Assembly: GCF_900111145.1 (NCBI RefSeq) | Contig: NZ_FOIR01000001.1 | Coordinates: 131,501-195,500, forward strand | Reading direction: 5' to 3' | Length of the DNA stretch: 64,000 nucleotides | From: Roseivirga pacifica | GTDB lineage: Bacteria; Bacteroidota; Bacteroidia; Cytophagales; Cyclobacteriaceae | Part shown: positions 43,596 through 52,433 of the stretch, piece by piece | Layout of the letters: each line of letters starts with the position of its first letter | Position numbering within the stretch: the first letter of the stretch is position 1 | Program-made: the position numbers and the translations under genes | The notes under the pieces: generated by a model | Told to the model about the DNA's origin: nothing | The model's database searches: none | What the model saw: only the letters and a program-made list of their open reading frames with translations

Positions 43596-43728
43596 TAAAA
43601 GCATTTGGAAATCTAATCTTTTTCTTTCCTTTGTTCCCTCAAATGAAAAACGCAGCAAGCATATCTTATAACCAAAGCACATCAATCCCGATGAGCTCAG
43701 TTGTTGCTGTTTTTAGGATTAGGCAAGA

Positions 43729-43774
43729 TAGGCGCTAGTCGCCTACATACTTTATGTCCGCCTATGCGGTGGAC
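43729..43774 (+). promoter_or_regulatory. Two adjacent hairpins in the arginine operon leader
   Basis: TAGGCG-CTAGT-CGCCTA (43729-43745) and GTCCGCC-TATGC-GGTGGAC (43756-43774) each form a short stem with a 5-nt loop. Both are GC-rich compared with their surroundings. They may be RNA elements or part of a dispersed repeat. Confidence 0.4.
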
Positions 43775-43907
43775 TCATTACCCCAATTTTATATTTTATT
43801 TCAAGAAGTTTAATACTTCGTCAACACGAAAGCCAAAACGGCTGGTTAAATTTATTCCATAGCTGTTTTTGATGCGCAAGCACTTTCGTTGCGACACCAA
43901 ACAAGAC

Positions 43908-44591
43908 ATGAATAATCAGTTTATCATACGAGCAGCCACACCAGATGATGTGCATTATGCTCAAACCATTGTAGACGAAATTGCTGACTCTGCCCGAGTG
44001 AGAGGAACCGGTATTGCCCGAAGAACTCCAGAGTATGTGGCCAAAAAAATTACCGAAGGTAAAGCGGTAATCGCCACAACCAAAGACGGCAAGTGGGCAG
44101 GTTTCTGTTACATAGAAGTATGGAGTCATGGACAATTTGTGGCCAACTCAGGGCTAATTGTAAATCCTGAGTACCGTGGTCACGGATTGGCAAAAGATAT
44201 TAAGGCAGCCATTTTTAAGCTATCGCGAAAGAAGTTTCCTGAGGCTAAAATCTTTGGTTTAACTACCGGAGCCGCTGTGCTTAAAATCAACTCTGAACTG
44301 GGTTACAAACCTGTTATTTATTCAGAGCTTACCCAAGACGATGACTTTTGGGCTGGCTGCCAAACCTGCGTGAATTACGACATTCTGAAGGCAAAAAACC
44401 GTAGCAACTGTATTTGTACGGCTATGCTCTACAACCCTGCTTGGGAAAAAAACAGCAAACCCAAGCGCACTCAATGGACTGAACGAGAACTAGACAAAGA
44501 TTTAAAACTCTTCGAGCGATGGATAAAATTCAAAAAGGCCATCATGCTGAAGCGAGAAGAACGAAAAAAAGAAAAGCAAAATGGAAAATAA
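43908..44591 (+). CDS. GNAT-family N-acyltransferase, likely first enzyme of arginine synthesis
   Basis: The protein is 227 residues from the ATG at 43908 (MNNQFIIRAATPDDV). The GNAT motif A is visible in GLIVNPEYRGHGLAKDIK (the R/Q-x-x-G-x-G/A loop RGHGLA) and a long basic C-terminal helix ends the protein. It overlaps argG by 11 nt at the head of the operon, as in other Bacteroidota. It would acylate glutamate at its N-atom, replacing ArgA or ArgJ. Whether acetyl-CoA or succinyl-CoA is used cannot be read from sequence; see the transcarbamylase entry. Confidence 0.8.
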   Translation: MNNQFIIRAATPDDVHYAQTIVDEIADSARVRGTGIARRTPEYVAKKITEGKAVIATTKDGKWAGFCYIEVWSHGQFVANSGLIVNPEYRGHGLAKDIKAAIFKLSRKKFPEAKIFGLTTGAAVLKINSELGYKPVIYSELTQDDDFWAGCQTCVNYDILKAKNRSNCICTAMLYNPAWEKNSKPKRTQWTERELDKDLKLFERWIKFKKAIMLKREERKKEKQNGK

Positions 44592-45777
44592 GTCAGTAGT
44601 GCTGGCCTTTAGCGGAGGCCTAGACACCTCTTTCTGCGTAAAATATTTAGCCGAAGAAAAAGGCTACACCGTGCATGCCGTGTTGGTAAACACTGGTGGG
44701 TTCGATGCGGAAGAAATTAAAAGCATTGAGGAAAAGGCGAAAGCCTTGGGCGTTGCTTCATACAAAACGCTAGACGAAACCGCAGATTACTATAGCAAAG
44801 TGGTGAAGTACTTGGTTTTCGGTAATGTATTGAAAAATGGAGCATACCCGTTATCAGTAAGTGCTGAGCGTGTGAGTCAGGCCGTGGCCATTGCCAAGTA
44901 CGCCAAAGCACTTGGTGTAAATGCCATTGCGCATGGCAGTACCGGTGCCGGCAACGACCAAGTTCGCTTCGATATGATCTTCCAAACATTTATGCCGAAT
45001 GTGGAGATCATTACACCAATTCGCGATCTGAAATTGAGCCGTCAGGAAGAGATTGACTTTTTGAAAGACAAAGGCATTGAGTGGGACTTCTCTAAAGCAG
45101 AATACTCCATCAATAAAGGGCTTTGGGGAACATCTGTTGGCGGTAAGGAAACCCTCACCTCTAATGGGCAGCTGCCAGAGGCAGCTTGGCCAACCCAGGT
45201 TACCAAAACCAATGCTGAAGAACTAACACTTCACTTTGAACAAGGAGAACTAAAAGGGATTAATGATCAGGTATTTGAACAACCTTATGAGGCCATTCAG
45301 GCGCTTGAAAAACTTGCCGCTCCTTTCGGAATTGGCCGTGATATTCACGTTGGTGACACCATAATCGGCATTAAAGGCCGTGTGGGTTTTGAAGCTGCTG
45401 CCGCTATTCTAACCATTAAAGGCCACCAGGCGCTTGAAAAGCACGTGCTGAGCAAATGGCAAATCTACTGGAAGGATCAAGTATCTTCATTCTATGGCAA
45501 CTGGTTGCACGAAGGCCAATACTTGGATCCTGTAATGCGCGACATGGAAGCTATGCTGGACAGTACGCAGCAATACGTAACGGGCAAAGTATTTATCACC
45601 CTGCTTCCATACAGATTCCAAATCAACGGAATTGAGTCTGAGCACGATTTGATGTCAGCTAAATTTGGCCACTATGGTGAAATGAACAATACATGGACAG
45701 GTGAAGATGTACGTGGTTTTGCGAAGATTTTCGGTAACCAAAACGCCATTTATCATCAACTGAACGACACGTTATGA
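44581..45777 (+). CDS. argG: Argininosuccinate synthase
   Basis: The protein is 398 residues. The PP-loop ATP motif SGGLDTS is at the N-terminus (VVLAFSGGLDTSFCVKYL); AHGSTGAGNDQVRF, citrulline and aspartate site residues in EYSINKGLWGTSVGG, and GRVGFEAAAA are as in the family. It ligates citrulline and aspartate with ATP. It overlaps the GNAT gene and the argC start (ATGA), so it is translationally coupled. Confidence 0.97.
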   Translation: MENKSVVLAFSGGLDTSFCVKYLAEEKGYTVHAVLVNTGGFDAEEIKSIEEKAKALGVASYKTLDETADYYSKVVKYLVFGNVLKNGAYPLSVSAERVSQAVAIAKYAKALGVNAIAHGSTGAGNDQVRFDMIFQTFMPNVEIITPIRDLKLSRQEEIDFLKDKGIEWDFSKAEYSINKGLWGTSVGGKETLTSNGQLPEAAWPTQVTKTNAEELTLHFEQGELKGINDQVFEQPYEAIQALEKLAAPFGIGRDIHVGDTIIGIKGRVGFEAAAAILTIKGHQALEKHVLSKWQIYWKDQVSSFYGNWLHEGQYLDPVMRDMEAMLDSTQQYVTGKVFITLLPYRFQINGIESEHDLMSAKFGHYGEMNNTWTGEDVRGFAKIFGNQNAIYHQLNDTL

Positions 45778-46727
45778 TCAAGGCAGGAATAATTGGTGGT
45801 GCAGGTTATACGGGCGGAGAACTTATTCGCCTTTTGCTAAACCACCCGCAGGTTGAGCTTACCCAGATTATTAGCAATAGCCAAGCTGGCTTGCCGGTAA
45901 ATCAGGTGCACCAAGACCTTTTGGGCGAAACCGATATTTGCTTTAGCAAAGAATTGGACAAAACTGTAGATGTGGTCTTTCTCTGCATGGGGCATGGTGC
46001 TTCGAGCAAGTTTTTTGAAGAAAACGAGCTGCCGGAAAACACCAAAGTAATTGATTTAAGCCACGATTTTCGACTCGACCCTGAGAAGGTTTACGGCCTC
46101 CCTGAGTTGAACAAGGAAGCGATCAAATCGGCAAACTTTATCGCCAATCCGGGTTGTTTCGCAACGGCCATAGAGTTGGCGTTGCTTCCGCTGGCACACA
46201 ATGGCATGCTTAAAGAAGTGCACGTTTCGGGCATTACCGGCTCTACAGGGGCAGGAATGAGCCCATCGGAAACCACCCACTTTAGCTGGAGAGACTCTAA
46301 TATTTCTACCTATAAAGCTTTTACACACCAGCATTTAGACGAAATCCGTCAAACGCTAATGGTGTATCAGCCGTGGTTTGAGCAGCCAATTAATTTTGTC
46401 CCTTATCGTGGCAATTTCACCCGTGGTATTATGATTACGGCCTATCAATATTGCGAGTGGCCCTTGGAAGAAGCCGTTCGGGTTTATAAAGAATATTACG
46501 AAGACCACCCATTCACTTTTGTGACAGACAATGGCTTGGATCTTAAGCAAGTGGTAAACACCAATAAGTGTGTGATTCAGCTTGAAATGCACAACGGCTA
46601 CCTTATGGTACAGTCGGTAATTGACAACCTATTGAAAGGAGCAAGCGGTCAGGCTGTTCAAAATATGAACCTCATGTTTGGCTTTGATGAGGATGAAGGA
46701 TTAAAGTTAAAAGCTTCACGTTTTTAG
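45774..46727 (+). CDS. argC: N-acyl-gamma-glutamyl-phosphate reductase
   Basis: The protein is 317 residues. The NADP motif GGAGYTGGELIRLL is at the N-terminus and the catalytic Cys is in NPGCFATAIELALLP. It reduces N-acyl-glutamyl phosphate to the semialdehyde. The ATG overlaps the argG stop by 4 nt. It is followed by a 136-nt gap that carries a palindromic element before argD. Confidence 0.96.
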   Translation: MIKAGIIGGAGYTGGELIRLLLNHPQVELTQIISNSQAGLPVNQVHQDLLGETDICFSKELDKTVDVVFLCMGHGASSKFFEENELPENTKVIDLSHDFRLDPEKVYGLPELNKEAIKSANFIANPGCFATAIELALLPLAHNGMLKEVHVSGITGSTGAGMSPSETTHFSWRDSNISTYKAFTHQHLDEIRQTLMVYQPWFEQPINFVPYRGNFTRGIMITAYQYCEWPLEEAVRVYKEYYEDHPFTFVTDNGLDLKQVVNTNKCVIQLEMHNGYLMVQSVIDNLLKGASGQAVQNMNLMFGFDEDEGLKLKASRF

Positions 46728-46850
46728 GCCTCACCCCAACCCCTCTCCGTGGAGAGGGGGCACCTGCTAGATTCAGCAAAATGCGCTCATGCTAGCAGGC
46801 GGTTAAGTCTTCCCCCGTGGGGGAAGTTTTGGATGGGGGCTTTTAAACTT
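46728..46850. repeat. Palindromic intergenic element between argC and argD
   Basis: Three inverted repeats lie in a row: CCCCTCTCC-GT-GGAGAGGGG (46740-46759), CCTGCTAG/CTAGCAGG (46763-46770 and 46792-46799), and CTTCCCCC-GT-GGGGGAAG (46809-46826), with CACCCCAACC at the left and TTTTGGATGGGGG at the right end in roughly mirrored form. The composition is much more GC-rich than its surroundings, which suggests an inserted repeat of REP/MITE type. Confidence 0.6.
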
Positions 46851-46863
46851 TAAATCAGTAAAA

Positions 46864-47994
46864 ATGAAACTATTTGATGTATACCCGCTCTATCCTATAG
46901 AACCTGTAAAGGGTTCTGGCTCTTGGCTTTGGGATGAAAAGGGAGAAAAATATTTAGACCTTTACGGAGGCCACGCGGTGATTTCCATTGGGCATAATCA
47001 CCCGCATTACAACGAAAGAATTACTGCCCAGTTAACCAAATTGGGTTTCTACTCAAATGCTGTTCAAAACAGCTTACAAGTAGCATTGGCCGAGAAGCTA
47101 GGTAAGCTGAGTGGCTATGATGATTATCAACTGTTTTTGTGTTCATCTGGTGCTGAAGCAAATGAAAACGCCCTAAAGTTGGCTTCTTTTGTAACAGGCA
47201 AAAAGAAGGTAATTGCTATGGAAAAGGGCTTTCATGGAAGAACCTCAGGCGCTGTAGCGGCTACCGATAACCCAAATATTGTAGCTCCTTTCAATGCCGG
47301 CCATGAAATTGTGTTTGTTCCAATGAATGATGCCGAAGCATTGGAAAAGGCTATGGATAACGAGGTGGCCGCCATCATTATTGAAGGCCTACAAGGCGTG
47401 GCAGGAATTTATGAGCCTACGGCAGAATATTTGGCATCGGCCAAATCGCTTTGTGAGTCTTTCGGGGCAAAACTCATTTTGGATGAGGTGCAATCTGGCG
47501 CAGGCCGAACTGGTCATTTCTTTGCCCATCAGTCAAGTGGTGTAACGCCAGACATTATTACCCTGGCTAAAGGTCTGGGGAATGGATTCCCTGTGGGAGC
47601 AGTTTTAATTGCCCCAGACATTGAGCCTAAACATGGTATGTTGGGCACAACTTTTGGCGGAAATCACTTAGCCTGTGCGGCCGCATTAGCCGTATTGGAA
47701 GTAATTGAGCAGGAGAAATTAATGGAAAACGCTGCCGATTTAGGTGAGTGGCTCATAGAAGAACTGGGCAAAGTTCCAGCCGTAAAAGAAGTGAGAGGCA
47801 AAGGACTTATGCTGGCCATAGAGCTTGCCCAACCAGTTGCAGAACTTAGAAAGAAACTGCTTTTCGATTACCATATTTTCACCGGATCAGCAGGTAATAA
47901 AAACACCTTAAGGCTTTTGCCTTCTCTGGCTGTAACCAAAGCAGAACTCACACCATTTATTAAAGCATTAAAGGAAGCACTAGCATCCGTTTAG
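46864..47994 (+). CDS. argD: N-acyl-ornithine aminotransferase
   Basis: The protein is 376 residues. PLP enzyme class III: SGAEANENALKLA, LILDEVQSGAGRTG and the Schiff-base Lys in ITLAKGLGNGFPVGAV. It converts N-acyl-glutamate semialdehyde to N-acyl-ornithine with glutamate as donor. It lies 136 nt after argC, the only large gap in the operon, and 21 nt before the transcarbamylase. Confidence 0.95.
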   Translation: MKLFDVYPLYPIEPVKGSGSWLWDEKGEKYLDLYGGHAVISIGHNHPHYNERITAQLTKLGFYSNAVQNSLQVALAEKLGKLSGYDDYQLFLCSSGAEANENALKLASFVTGKKKVIAMEKGFHGRTSGAVAATDNPNIVAPFNAGHEIVFVPMNDAEALEKAMDNEVAAIIIEGLQGVAGIYEPTAEYLASAKSLCESFGAKLILDEVQSGAGRTGHFFAHQSSGVTPDIITLAKGLGNGFPVGAVLIAPDIEPKHGMLGTTFGGNHLACAAALAVLEVIEQEKLMENAADLGEWLIEELGKVPAVKEVRGKGLMLAIELAQPVAELRKKLLFDYHIFTGSAGNKNTLRLLPSLAVTKAELTPFIKALKEALASV

Positions 47995-48015
47995 CGGATA
48001 ACGAAAACTAGCATT

Positions 48016-48957
48016 GTGAATAAATTTACTTCAGTACAAGACATCGAAAGCCTCCCCAGTTTGGTGGATCAGGCACTAAAATTCAAAGCAAATCAGTTCC
48101 ACCCGAATGCTTATGCCGGCAAGAGTGTTGGCTTAGTATTCTTAAATCCTAGCCTGCGCACAAGGCTGAGCAGCTTAAAGGCAGCTAGAAACCTAGGCGC
48201 TGAGGCGGTAGTGCTCGACATTTCAAAAGATGGTTGGGCACTGGAGTTTGAAGACGGTAAGGTAATGGATGGCAACAAAGCCGAGCATATAAAAGAAGCC
48301 GCAGCCGTAATGGGACGCTACTTCGATGTGCTCGGAATTAGAACCTTTCCCGGTCTTGCCAATCGCGATGAAGACTACGCTGAAGAACTTTTGAACGCAT
48401 TCATAAAATATGCTGGAGTACCAGTTGTGAGCCTAGAAAGTGCTACCCGACACCCGTTGCAAAGCTTGGCCGATGTGGTGAGCATTAAGGAAAAGTGGAA
48501 TAAAACCGAAAAACCAAAAGTAGTGCTTACTTGGGCACCTCATGTTAAAGCATTGCCGCAGGCCGTTCCAAATTCTTTTGTGGAATGGATGAAGGTGGCC
48601 GATGTCGATTTGACCATAACACACCCTGAGGGCTACGACTTGGCCCAAGAATTTTCTGAAGGAGTGAACGTAACCTACAATCAGCAAGAGGCACTAAAAG
48701 ATGCCGATTTTGTGTATGTTAAAAACTGGTCTTCCTACACGGATTATGGTAAAATTTTAAGCCAAAATGAGTCGTGGCGATTTAGCATGGAACACTTGGC
48801 CTTGACCAATAATGCAAAGATAATGCACTGCCTACCGGTTAGAAGGGGCGTGGTGATGGACGATGCTGTGCTCGATTCTCCGAACGCCATTCATCTGGAT
48901 CAGGCAGAAAATCGCGTATATGCCGCACAAGCAGTTTTTAATGAATTGCTGAAATGA
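48016..48957 (+). CDS. argF': N-acyl-ornithine transcarbamylase, predicted succinylornithine type
   Basis: The protein is 313 residues with a GTG start at 48016. The carbamoyl-phosphate motif is FLNPSLRTRLS (residues 42-52); HPLQSLADV and MHCLPVRRG are present. The alignment by eye with Bacteroides fragilis SOTCase is good throughout (PQAVPNSF, HPEGY). At the key position, where Xanthomonas AOTCase has Glu92 and B. fragilis SOTCase Pro90, this protein has Ala89 (GNKAEHI). Published E92A replacement in AOTCase converts it to the succinyl specificity. I therefore call it an N-succinyl-ornithine transcarbamylase rather than argF. Confidence 0.9.
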   Translation: MNKFTSVQDIESLPSLVDQALKFKANQFHPNAYAGKSVGLVFLNPSLRTRLSSLKAARNLGAEAVVLDISKDGWALEFEDGKVMDGNKAEHIKEAAAVMGRYFDVLGIRTFPGLANRDEDYAEELLNAFIKYAGVPVVSLESATRHPLQSLADVVSIKEKWNKTEKPKVVLTWAPHVKALPQAVPNSFVEWMKVADVDLTITHPEGYDLAQEFSEGVNVTYNQQEALKDADFVYVKNWSSYTDYGKILSQNESWRFSMEHLALTNNAKIMHCLPVRRGVVMDDAVLDSPNAIHLDQAENRVYAAQAVFNELLK

Positions 48958-48994
48958 CGATATTTCATGTTTTAGTGCAACTAATACTTTGTTG

Positions 48995-49780
48995 ATGGAA
49001 AAACTGCATGTAGTTAAAATCGGAGGAAAAGTAGTCGATAACGAGGGTTCGTTAGAGAGTTTCCTAAAGTCATTCGTTAAGGTAAAAGGCAAGAAAGTAC
49101 TTATTCATGGTGGCGGAAAAATTGCCACCCAGGTTGGGCTAAAGCTTGGCGTGCCTCCAAGAATGGAGAAAGGCCGTAGAATTACGGACCGCGATACTTT
49201 AGAGGTAGTAACCATGGTATACGGTGGCCTTGTAAACCGAAGAATTGTAGCCATGCTACAGGGAATGGGCGAGTCTGCTATTGGTCTCACTGGTGCTGAT
49301 GCAAACCTTATTCAGGCAAAAATGCGTCCGAAACATCCAGTAGATTTTGGCTATGTGGGCGATATTGAAAAGGAATCGATCAATGTTGACATGGTGCAAA
49401 AAATACTCGATCTGGACCTGACATTGGTATTGCCAGCTCTTACGCATGACGGTATGGGCAATTTGCTCAACACTAATGCCGATACAATTGCAGCAACCTT
49501 TGCCATTGCCATGGCAGAACACTTTGATGTATCGCTCAATTTCTGTTTTGAAGAAAACGGTGTGCTTTCCGATTACTATAAAAAAACAGTGGTAAGCAAG
49601 TTAGACAGACCATTATACGAGCAGTACGAAAAGGATGGTGTGGTTTTTACGGGCATGCTACCCAAGCTTCAAAATGCATTCAATGCAAAAGAATCGGGCG
49701 TGAAAGAAGTGAAAATCGGACACTTCCAAAACTTGGAAGACCTAATGAATGACAACCAACAAGGGACCACAATTATCTAA
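48995..49780 (+). CDS. argB: N-acyl-glutamate kinase
   Basis: The protein is 261 residues from the ATG at 48995; the preceding TTG codons were not used. Amino-acid kinase family motifs are HVVKIGGKVVDNEGS, VLIHGGGKIATQVG and a C-terminal GVKEVKIGHFQNLEDL. It phosphorylates N-acyl-glutamate. Its stop overlaps the next start by 1 nt. The site that would decide acetyl versus succinyl specificity is not something I can read here. Confidence 0.94.
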   Translation: MEKLHVVKIGGKVVDNEGSLESFLKSFVKVKGKKVLIHGGGKIATQVGLKLGVPPRMEKGRRITDRDTLEVVTMVYGGLVNRRIVAMLQGMGESAIGLTGADANLIQAKMRPKHPVDFGYVGDIEKESINVDMVQKILDLDLTLVLPALTHDGMGNLLNTNADTIAATFAIAMAEHFDVSLNFCFEENGVLSDYYKKTVVSKLDRPLYEQYEKDGVVFTGMLPKLQNAFNAKESGVKEVKIGHFQNLEDLMNDNQQGTTII

Positions 49781-50853
49781 TGCAGGCAAACGAAGCGATA
49801 GCACTATTAAAACAACTGATTGAAACGCCTTCATTAAGTCGAGAGGAGGATAAAACGGCTGACATTCTGATGGCTTTCTTGGAAAGCAAAGGAGTGGTTG
49901 CGCACAGAAGTGGCAATAATGTCTGGGCAAAGAACAGCTACTTCGATATTAAAAAGCCAACAATTTTACTCAACTCTCACCACGATACAGTAAAGCCCAA
50001 TGCTGGCTATACAAAGGATCCGTTTTCGGCTATTGTAGAAGATGGAAAGCTTTATGGCTTAGGCAGCAACGATGCTGGCGGATGCCTAGTCTCACTCCTC
50101 ACCACCTTTGTCAACTTTTATCACCAACCAAAATTGGCGTACAACTTAGTATTTGCTGGTACGGCCGAAGAGGAAGTGAGCGGTAAAAATGGCGTGGCGA
50201 GCATATTAAAAGAATTGGAGCCCATTAATTTTGCCGTTGTGGGCGAACCAACGCTTATGCAAATGGCCGTAGCCGAAAAAGGCCTAATGGTGCTAGACTG
50301 TATAGCACATGGAAAGGCCGGACATGCTGCCAGAAATGAAGGGGTAAATGCCATTAGCGAAGCCATGAAAGACATTGATTGGTTTCACAAGCATCAGTTC
50401 GAAAAGGTATCCGAAACACTCGGGCCGATTAAAATGTCGGTAACGCAAATTGAAGCGGGCAGCCAGCACAACGTAGTACCAGACCAATGCAAATATGTAG
50501 TGGATGTACGCAGCACCGATGCCTATTCTAATGTGGAGTTGCTTGAATTGATCAAAGCTGGAGTAAAGTCCGAAGTGAACGCACGTTCCACTAGATTGAA
50601 TCCATCTTCAATTCCGCAGGACCATCCAATTGTGAAGGCCGGGAAGAATTTGGGATTGAGCACATATGGCTCACCAACACTTTCGGATCAGGCGTTAATG
50701 CCTTATCCATCACTAAAAATTGGGCCGGGAGATTCGGCCAGATCACACACAGCAGACGAATACATTTATATAAAAGAAATTGAAGAAGGTATCGCTATCT
50801 ATCAAAGCCTTTTGGGGCAGTTGTTAATGAGCGAAGGACCTTCAGCATCATAA
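49780..50853 (+). CDS. argE: M20 family N-acyl-citrulline/ornithine deacylase
   Basis: The protein is 357 residues. M20 zinc ligands are in LLNSHHDTVKP, LGSNDAGG, AGTAEEEVSGKNG, GEPTLMQM and near the C-terminus (DSARSHTADEYI). It removes the N-acyl group. Because the transcarbamylase works on acylated ornithine, the expected substrate is N-acyl-citrulline, probably N-succinyl-citrulline. It begins directly at the argB stop. Confidence 0.9.
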   Translation: MQANEAIALLKQLIETPSLSREEDKTADILMAFLESKGVVAHRSGNNVWAKNSYFDIKKPTILLNSHHDTVKPNAGYTKDPFSAIVEDGKLYGLGSNDAGGCLVSLLTTFVNFYHQPKLAYNLVFAGTAEEEVSGKNGVASILKELEPINFAVVGEPTLMQMAVAEKGLMVLDCIAHGKAGHAARNEGVNAISEAMKDIDWFHKHQFEKVSETLGPIKMSVTQIEAGSQHNVVPDQCKYVVDVRSTDAYSNVELLELIKAGVKSEVNARSTRLNPSSIPQDHPIVKAGKNLGLSTYGSPTLSDQALMPYPSLKIGPGDSARSHTADEYIYIKEIEEGIAIYQSLLGQLLMSEGPSAS

Positions 50854-50863
50854 AGAATAATCA

Positions 50864-52201
50864 ATGAAACTCTGGGAGAAAGAAACGAAAGTAGCAGATA
50901 TAGTTGAGCGTTTTACGGTCGGTCGCGATTTGGAATACGATATCCACTTGGCGCCATTCGATGTACTGGGTTCGCTTGCACACACCGAAATGCTCGCATC
51001 AATTGGCCTGCTTGAAGCGGATGAAAAAGAGACTATTCATAGGGAGCTTAAAGCCATATATAAAAGCATCGAAGCCGGTGAGTTTGAAATGCGCCCCGAT
51101 GTGGAAGACATTCACTCTCAGGTAGAAATCATGCTAACCGAAAAGCTGGGAGATGTGGGCAAAAAGATTCACAGCGGCCGCTCGCGCAACGACCAAGTGC
51201 TTGTGGATTTAAAGCTGTTTATGCGTGCTGAAATTCAGGAATTGGTGGTTTTGACGGAAAAACTCTTTCAGCGAATGTCTGGATTGTCAGAAAAATACCA
51301 ATCGGTATTAATTCCAGGCTATACACATATGCAAGTAGCTATGCCATCGTCATTTGGACTTTGGTTTGGCGCTTATGCAGAAGGTTTGGTAGATGATTTA
51401 CGCATGCTCAAAGCAGCTTACGAAATAGTGAATAAGAACCCATTGGGTTCTGGGGCAGGCTTTGGCTCTTCTTTTCCTTTAGACAGAAAGCTAACCACTG
51501 AGCTCTTAGGTTTTGATGGATTGAATTACAATGTGGTATACGCCATGATGGGGCGTGGCAAAGCTGAAAAATCGCTTGCTATGGGCATGTCGGCCATAGC
51601 GGCTACGTTAGGCAAATTCTCTATGGATGTTTGTCTTTACATGGGGCAAGACTACGGCTTCCTAACTTTCCCTGATGAACTGACCACAGGCTCTAGCATT
51701 ATGCCGCACAAAAAGAACCCCGATGTATTCGAGTTGATTCGCGGTAAATGCAACAGAATTCAAACCTTACCAAACGATATTGCCATGGTAATTAGCAACC
51801 TTCCTGTTGGTTACCATAGAGAAATGCAACTCTTGAAAGAACTCATTTTCCCTGCCTTGGAAGACTTAAAACAGTCACTATATGTCGCTGAATTTATGCT
51901 TGAGCAGATAATCATTAAAGAAGACCTAATTGAGCAACCAAAGTATAACTACCTATTTACTGTGGAGGAAGTAAACAGACTGGTGCTTTCTGGTGTGCCT
52001 TTCCGCGATGCTTACAAGCAAGTTGGTTTGGCGGTAGAACGAGGAGAATTCACTCCCGAGAGAACCGTAAACCATACCCACGCGGGCAGTATCGGTCAGC
52101 TCAATTTGGAAGAAATCGCTACAGAAATGAAATCCGTGATTGCCCAATTCAATTTCGATAAGGTTGAAAAGGCACTGAAGAGTTTAGTGGGGAATAGCTA
52201 A
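50864..52201 (+). CDS. argH: Argininosuccinate lyase
   Basis: The protein is 445 residues. The fumarase/aspartase signature GSSIMPHKKNP is at about 281-291; HSGRSRNDQV and GYTHMQVAMPSSFG are present. It splits argininosuccinate to arginine and fumarate. Ten nucleotides separate it from argE. A hairpin (GGAATAGC/GCTATTCC) begins at its stop codon and may end the operon. Confidence 0.96.
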   Translation: MKLWEKETKVADIVERFTVGRDLEYDIHLAPFDVLGSLAHTEMLASIGLLEADEKETIHRELKAIYKSIEAGEFEMRPDVEDIHSQVEIMLTEKLGDVGKKIHSGRSRNDQVLVDLKLFMRAEIQELVVLTEKLFQRMSGLSEKYQSVLIPGYTHMQVAMPSSFGLWFGAYAEGLVDDLRMLKAAYEIVNKNPLGSGAGFGSSFPLDRKLTTELLGFDGLNYNVVYAMMGRGKAEKSLAMGMSAIAATLGKFSMDVCLYMGQDYGFLTFPDELTTGSSIMPHKKNPDVFELIRGKCNRIQTLPNDIAMVISNLPVGYHREMQLLKELIFPALEDLKQSLYVAEFMLEQIIIKEDLIEQPKYNYLFTVEEVNRLVLSGVPFRDAYKQVGLAVERGEFTPERTVNHTHAGSIGQLNLEEIATEMKSVIAQFNFDKVEKALKSLVGNS

Positions 52202-52214
52202 TCTTTGCTATTCC
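52191..52214 (+). terminator. Candidate end-of-operon hairpin after argH
   Basis: GGAATAGC (52191-52198) and GCTATTCC (52207-52214) form an 8-bp stem around an 8-nt loop that includes the argH stop. No T run follows, so factor-independent termination is unsure. Confidence 0.4.
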
Positions 52215-52433
52215 TCTAAACAAGATTAATTAACAGTACAATTTCCATTATTGACAGTGACAAGAGTTTGGTTATAGCTTAAGGTTATACTTCATGGCAA
52301 CATGTTGTACTATACGCCCATTCCCTAAGTTTCTACACCTATATAGATTTAGGCTTCGATTATCAATACAGGCCCATCCATCTTGGTTTTTTAAATCGGT
52401 ATTCGGATTTTAAAGGATCAAATACTTAGCACT

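Larger units (their letters stand above)
43519..43907 (+). other. 389-bp leader region of the arginine operon
   Basis: No gene was found. The region contains a candidate promoter with nested inverted repeats (43559-43595), two adjacent hairpins (43729-43745 and 43756-43774) and GAAGT/ACTTC pairing (43805-43819). If transcription starts near 43588, the leader is about 320 nt, long enough for RNA-level control. Confidence 0.5.

Noticed and set aside
43519-43907. A tRNA or small coding gene in the arginine leader
   Set aside because: No cloverleaf or TTC-loop consensus and no frame longer than about 20 codons with a ribosome binding site was seen.
48016-48957. Ornithine carbamoyltransferase (argF) call for this gene
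   Set aside because: The motifs match the N-acyl-ornithine transcarbamylase branch (PQAVPNSF, GNKAEHI region), not OTCase, and the operon contains an M20 deacylase for later acyl removal.
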